Source: Candidatus Scalindua sp. (GTDB lineage: Bacteria > Planctomycetota > Brocadiia > Brocadiales > Scalinduaceae). Taken from it: DNA of 52,596 bases. The stretch covers positions 1 through 52,596 of the forward strand of contig JASMMK010000051.1 of NCBI GenBank assembly GCA_030748215.1. The letters run 5' to 3'. A program made the position numbers and the translations under genes. The stretch's first letter is position 1, and every line of letters begins with the position of its first letter. Shown one piece after another: positions 48,873-52,596 of this stretch. The notes beneath the pieces are model-generated. The model did not search any database. It had not been told where the DNA came from and was given only the letters and a program-made list of their open reading frames with translations.

Positions 48873-50570
48873 TTAACTGCCCGACATAATCATGTCTGGT
48901 TTGGTCTCTTTTTGGGAGCCTTCGGTGTTCTTTTTGAAAAGCGCTTTCATTCCGCTGGAGGTTTTGGTGGATAACTTGGAGCCGGTATCTTCATAGACAA
49001 TAATGCCTTCAACATCCGATAGCTGTTCGATCAGGTCCATTCCCTTATCCAGTCCCAGGACAAAGATTCCTGTGGAGAGCGCATCTGCCCACGTTGCATT
49101 GCCTGTAACAATTGTTACACTAACGATGCCCTCAACCGGGTAGCCGGTTCTGGGATCAATTATGTGTGAGTACCGCTTTCCGTTGATATTGAAAAATTTC
49201 TCGTAATCGCCGGAAGTCGATACGGCCTTATCCTTAATCTCAAATGTGCCTAGGAGATCCTCACTATCGCGCGGATGCTGCAGGCCGATAACCCATGATT
49301 CTTTTCCGGGTGGAGTTCCAAATGTGTAGATATTTCCTGCAAAGTTGATAAGCGCAGAACTTATTCCGTTTCGTTTCAGTACACTGATTGCCCTGTCAAC
49401 CGCATAGCCCTTTCCGATACCCCCCAGATCAATCCGGGTGTTCGGGCTTTTGAAGTATACCGTCTTAATGGTTCCCGGGTTCTTCGCCAGTGATTTTATT
49501 GCTTTTTCTTCAACAGTAATATTTTTGTAAGAAACAGATTCAAGTACGGATTCCAACTCTTCTTGGCCGGGAATTCGTCCCTTCTTCTTAAAGAAACCCC
49601 ACTTTTTCATGAGTGGGCCTATTGTAATATCAAAAGCACCATCAGTTAAATCGCCATACTGTATAGACTGTTCAATTATACTCGCAAGCTCTTTATTACA
49701 ATCGGTGGGTCCTGCTGAGGCATTTCTGTTAATTCCCGATAGCACGCTCTCCTTCTTATAATTGCTCATCAGGTAATCAAGCCTGTTTATTTCCTGGAAA
49801 ACCTCGTTGAAGGTTTTTTCGGCTACATATTTATCAGGAGCGTAGATGGTGGTTTCGAAGACCGTGCCCATGCTTAAGGACGCCTTTTTGAAAAGCTTCA
49901 GTTCCTGTTTCTGCCCTGTGCCGTCTTCATAGCCATACCTTATCTTTTCCAGGGAGGCAATTTTGTCAGCTTTTTTACCGCTTAAATAGAACTCGTCGAT
50001 CACCGCAAGTATCTTCTTCGTCCCCTTACACATAGTAACAACAGACATGGTTGCGCCTGAGATGTTTATGATGTCTCTGTTAATCCGTATTCTGTTTTTA
50101 AGTGATTTGCCTTTAAACTGGTAAAGGAATCTCTTCTTTGCAATCTCCGAGCCTCTGCTTTCGCGGTAAACGAGAATCGCGATCTTGTCGATCTTGCCCT
50201 CAAGATCTACTGATACTATAAAAGTATAAGGATGAAATTTGCCGATCTCTTCAGTGATTATTGCATATCCAGTCACCTCGCCTGATTTAATCCCCATATA
50301 AACAACAAAAAAATCTTCATAGATTTTTCTTCTCAGCTTGTTTTGCAGCTGGCTCTTCTCCTCTTTGGTAAGGGGTACTACATTGAAGAGGATTTCGTCA
50401 CAATGAGGAAATACTTCCTTCAATGCCTGTTCTTCAGTTAAATAAACCTGGGATATGTAATTATCTGACGGCCCTTCGTCAGCATCTGTTTGTGCGTGAC
50501 TTGGTGTTGTGATCTCAAATACCAGTGCCAGTATTAATATTGAAATGATGCTTGCTCGTTTTATCTTCAT
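48873..50570 (-). CDS. Exported FMN-binding domain fused to ApbE (FAD:protein FMN transferase)
   Basis: From ATG 50570 this is a 565-residue exported protein with a signal peptide (residues about 1-27). An FMN-binding domain (about 50-200) carries the flavinylation motif SGATMS (171-176). An ApbE domain (about 230-540) follows, with AGNIYTFG, IDLGGIGKGYAVD, HIIDPRTGYP and NATWADALSTGIFV. ApbE transfers FMN to a Thr/Ser in such motifs on Rnf/Nqr-type proteins. Here acceptor and enzyme are one polypeptide, so self-flavinylation is possible. An in-frame TTG at 50660 lies upstream and overlaps the lipoprotein gene; I prefer the ATG because of the signal peptide. Confidence 0.9.
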   Translation of the reverse strand: MKIKRASIISILILALVFEITTPSHAQTDADEGPSDNYISQVYLTEEQALKEVFPHCDEILFNVVPLTKEEKSQLQNKLRRKIYEDFFVVYMGIKSGEVTGYAIITEEIGKFHPYTFIVSVDLEGKIDKIAILVYRESRGSEIAKKRFLYQFKGKSLKNRIRINRDIINISGATMSVVTMCKGTKKILAVIDEFYLSGKKADKIASLEKIRYGYEDGTGQKQELKLFKKASLSMGTVFETTIYAPDKYVAEKTFNEVFQEINRLDYLMSNYKKESVLSGINRNASAGPTDCNKELASIIEQSIQYGDLTDGAFDITIGPLMKKWGFFKKKGRIPGQEELESVLESVSYKNITVEEKAIKSLAKNPGTIKTVYFKSPNTRIDLGGIGKGYAVDRAISVLKRNGISSALINFAGNIYTFGTPPGKESWVIGLQHPRDSEDLLGTFEIKDKAVSTSGDYEKFFNINGKRYSHIIDPRTGYPVEGIVSVTIVTGNATWADALSTGIFVLGLDKGMDLIEQLSDVEGIIVYEDTGSKLSTKTSSGMKALFKKNTEGSQKETKPDMIMSGS

Positions 50571-50634
50571 CGGTTCATTCGTTACAGAAGCGAAAAGTCC
50601 TCGTTGCCTTTTGTCCGGGGAAAAGATGTTGTTC

Positions 50635-51129
50635 TCAGCTTTCCTCCAGAAGTTCTTCAACTCTTCTTAATACCTCTTCCTCTATCTCTCCCGTGGACTT
50701 CATCCTCTGCCATCGGTATGCCGCACTGCCACCCCTGGGTTTTTGCTGGAGTTGGCTCTTTACCTTTACAGTGCTTGCTATGATATTGCCGGAAATAGTG
50801 ATGGTAAGTCGATATCTCTCTTTCCAGTAATCTTCCATGAATCGGTCCGTCACCACACTCCTTGCTTTTCTTGTTTGCGAATAACCTTCCGCCCAACCGG
50901 TTTTAATGATGCCTTTTTCCTTATCGACTTTGTCTAACGGCATAGTTCCAAGTGCCATGATAACAGTTGCCCATACATGTTCAAAGTCATCATCGAAAGA
51001 CTTGGTGCCTTTAGGAGATTGTGCACGGGTAGCACCGTAATCAGTTTGATAGCCTGAAGGGCGACCGAACATGGAACATCCGGTTAAAAAAAACAGTGAA
51101 ATGATCAAAAATACCTTTGTAGTAGACAT
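50635..51129 (-). CDS. Lipoprotein, possibly BamC-like
   Basis: From ATG 51129 this is a 164-residue lipoprotein: MSTTKVFLIISLFFLTGC, with lipobox LTGC and Cys18. The mature part has FEHVWATVIMALGTMPLDKVDKEKGIIKTGWAEG, a pattern like a BamC-type or similar alpha/beta envelope domain, followed by RYRLTITI strands. Assignment to BamC is a guess. It is 64 bases upstream of the ApbE fusion gene on the same strand and may share a transcript. The longer frame begins with TTG at 51150. Confidence 0.75.
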   Translation of the reverse strand: MSTTKVFLIISLFFLTGCSMFGRPSGYQTDYGATRAQSPKGTKSFDDDFEHVWATVIMALGTMPLDKVDKEKGIIKTGWAEGYSQTRKARSVVTDRFMEDYWKERYRLTITISGNIIASTVKVKSQLQQKPRGGSAAYRWQRMKSTGEIEEEVLRRVEELLEES

Positions 51130-51268
51130 AATATTGCAATTGAGTCTCAAGTTCTAAAAAGCTATAGTAGCAAAGATTATCCGTTATTGTCAAGCAATTA
51201 TTGGGGTTATGAGTGTAGTTAAATGTTTGGCAGAACTGGATATACAAAAACGGATGGCGATAAAGAGG

Positions 51269-51316
51269 AATGGGTGCACTGTGAAAGGAGAAGGAGAAAA
51301 TGTCAGTGCACCCATT
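51269..51316. repeat. 13-bp perfect inverted repeat with purine-rich loop
   Basis: AATGGGTGCACTG (51269-51281) and CAGTGCACCCATT (51304-51316) form a perfect 13-bp stem. The 22-base loop is purine-rich and holds AAGGAGAAGGAG, then an ATG at 51300 that would open an 8-codon frame on the plus strand ending at 51326. No larger plus-strand gene follows. It could be a regulatory hairpin, the remnant of a mobile element end, or chance. Confidence 0.65.
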
Positions 51317-51406
51317 GGTTATTTAAAAATCATCAAACGTTGTAGTAATGTTAACATGCAAAATATTCAATTGGTTCCTTTAAATTCTATTATTATTGTC
51401 GTCGTC

Positions 51407-51694
51407 TTAATTATTAGTTAGATCATGTGGTAATTTTTTGTAAATAGATGACCATGATCGTTTTGCAAAGACAACAGGAATATTACACTCTTTTGCCTGT
51501 TTCTTGGTTACATTTGCCAGATTGTGATTAACATAATCATGCAATACTATTATCAGGTCCATTGTCATCGGCATGCCTCTCTTAATGACGTTTCTATTCC
51601 TGCCGCTCATATGCTTGATATCGTCTACGCCGATTTTTTTAAGCTCCTTTGGTATACTGCCAAGGTGATCTCCACCTACTATTAATACGGACAT
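51407..51694 (-). CDS. DUF2325 protein
   Basis: This 95-residue protein shows the DUF2325 pattern MSVLIVGGDHLGSIPKELKKIGVDDIKHMSGRNRN, MDLIIVLHDYVNHN and a C-terminal IPVVFAKRSW. It has a small Rossmann-like fold; the function is not known. ATG 51694 has a strong AGGAGG 7 bases upstream. It follows the DUF2582 gene by 44 bases on the same strand. Confidence 0.88.
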   Translation of the reverse strand: MSVLIVGGDHLGSIPKELKKIGVDDIKHMSGRNRNVIKRGMPMTMDLIIVLHDYVNHNLANVTKKQAKECNIPVVFAKRSWSSIYKKLPHDLTNN

Positions 51695-51738
51695 GTTTTT
51701 TCCTCCTATAAAAAAGATGAAAATCTATCTACTGTTAA

Positions 51739-51945
51739 TTAATTGCAAAGGCTTATTTTTTTACTCCATCCTGCTTTCGTTATTGATATCTTGCCTTCTT
51801 TTGCCAGCCAGCCGATAGCCTGATAAAAGAGTGGCTTCTCCATTCTCAGCAAAGATCTAAGCCGGCGAAGCATCATCTCTCCATTCGCATGGAGACGGAT
51901 CCAGATGAAGTCCGCTGCTACCTCTACTTGTGTATCAAATTCCAT
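51739..51945 (-). CDS. Winged-helix DUF2582 protein
   Basis: This 68-residue protein matches the small winged-helix DUF2582 family: a helix-turn-helix with LRSLLRMEKPLFYQAIGWLAKEGKISIT and a short C-terminal strand. It may bind DNA. ATG 51945 has AGGAGGT about 7 bases upstream. It lies between the DUF2325 gene and a secreted hypothetical gene. Confidence 0.82.
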   Translation of the reverse strand: MEFDTQVEVAADFIWIRLHANGEMMLRRLRSLLRMEKPLFYQAIGWLAKEGKISITKAGWSKKISLCN

Positions 51946-52048
51946 ATGAAACCTCCTGGTTAATAAAAAGAAAACTATCTCACAAATTTAAATTAAAATG
52001 ATAAACAGCGATTGACTTAAAGACTCTCGTTAAAACCTGCCTCAGTCT

Positions 52049-52450
52049 CTATCCCTCTCTCTGGCTGCGTGTTTTTGCTCTTGAAACGGCAAGTGTATTT
52101 GGGGACAGAGGATGTCTTTCTGCAAGGCCATTAAAGAAGTTGATTGCCCGATCAGTCTCTCCATATTGCCGTGTCAGACTGATATACCTCTTGCAGATAT
52201 CGCCGAAAGCCTTGCTGTCTACTTTTCGTTCCATGCTTTTCTCAAGCATTGCAAGATCTCCATTCAAGTGTCTGTCTTTAAGAGAGGTCACCTTCTTTGT
52301 AGAATCTTTTTCCTGGCATCTGTCAGAAAGGATTTTAATTGAGTCTTTCTCATTTTCAGTTTTTATCAATACCGGTTCATCTGCATGGGAAGCAGATATA
52401 AAAACGAGTGAAAAGAGAAATAAAATAGCTATAAATATTTTTAAAGACAT
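52049..52450 (-). CDS. Secreted hypothetical protein, possibly truncated
   Basis: This 133-residue protein has a signal peptide (MSLKIFIAILFLFSLVFISASHA, cleavage near residue 23). The mature part is helical, with a TPR-like stretch near the end (YISLTRQYGETDRAINFFNGLAERHPLSPNT), then an unusual basic tail (KTRSQREG). The TPR may have been cut short by a frameshift, which I cannot prove. ATG 52450 has a strong AGGAGAAGGAG upstream. I do not recognise the family. Confidence 0.7.
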   Translation of the reverse strand: MSLKIFIAILFLFSLVFISASHADEPVLIKTENEKDSIKILSDRCQEKDSTKKVTSLKDRHLNGDLAMLEKSMERKVDSKAFGDICKRYISLTRQYGETDRAINFFNGLAERHPLSPNTLAVSRAKTRSQREG

Positions 52451-52596
52451 ATACTCCTTCTCCTTATTCAGAAATTAATAGAAACCTTCAATAATCTACA
52501 AATTACATGCGAGTCTTATTCTCAAACACATTTAAAAGACTTTACTTTCACATACTTTATCTTCCAGGCAGTATTTGACTAATTCGCAAAAATCAT

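Noticed and set aside
51209..51421. Plus-strand frame of 70 residues with a hydrophobic end
   Set aside because: It spans the hairpin and has no family features; the C-terminal run is AT-rich DNA.

Overview
The window reads as chromosomal core from a Gram-negative bacterium with moderate to low G+C. It carries outer-membrane-type lipoproteins, a periplasmic HtrA, sigma-54 and peptidoglycan ligases. The order dnaA, dnaN, DUF721, gyrB, the low G+C and the presence of murC and murD suggest a planctomycete of the Brocadiales (anammox, Scalindua-like) type. This is an inference from gene content and style, not from a marker gene.

Layout. At 1-1.7 kb lie a partial DUF188 protein and a frameshifted rhlE helicase, in DNA visibly richer in G+C than the rest. 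From 1.8 to 9.4 kb every gene is on the minus strand: a broken hypothetical gene, a CysH-like PP-loop protein, a universal stress protein, an SLC13-type anion transporter behind an Rrf2 regulator, two CNNM/CorC-type CBS membrane proteins, and a small operon of DUF1858 (frameshifted), bicupin and DUF2249. At 9.5-15.3 kb dnaA, dnaN, DUF721 and gyrB run on the plus strand. The switch from all-minus to plus and the AT-rich dnaA-dnaN spacer, with two near-consensus DnaA boxes, point to the replication origin. From 15 to 31 kb come metabolic and envelope genes: dapF, a UDP-glucuronate decarboxylase-like gene, lysC with hxlB, yggT, deoB, murC, gmd, a DjlA-like co-chaperone, tilS, proC, a nitrilase and a cysteine desulfurase. 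From 31 to 40 kb lie htrA, a D-aminoacylase-like gene, rpoN, ybaB, dnaX, the SRP RNA and a cluster of five tRNAs with tadA. From 40 to 52.6 kb lie a 1019-residue S41 protease, an alpha/beta hydrolase, an isochorismatase-like protein, a Nudix hydrolase, a CCA-adding enzyme, murD, a secreted FMN-binding/ApbE fusion, a lipoprotein, and small DUF2325 and winged-helix (DUF2582) genes.

How the genes fit together. SRP RNA, dnaX and ybaB form a familiar replication and repair block. tadA sits beside its substrate tRNA-Arg(ACG), and the CCA-adding enzyme serves the tRNAs here that lack an encoded CCA. dapF, lysC, murC and murD feed peptidoglycan and lysine synthesis. gmd and the UDP-glucuronate decarboxylase supply nucleotide sugars for surface polysaccharide.

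Most interesting points: the likely oriC; the DUF1858/bicupin/DUF2249 operon transcribed away from dnaA; the protein carrying both an ApbE domain and its own flavinylation motif; substituted key residues in GyrB, the SLC13 transporter, the isochorismatase-like protein and the Nudix protein; and several frameshifts that may be real decay or sequence errors. I see no CRISPR array, prophage or complete insertion sequence. No clearly new multi-gene system is proven.
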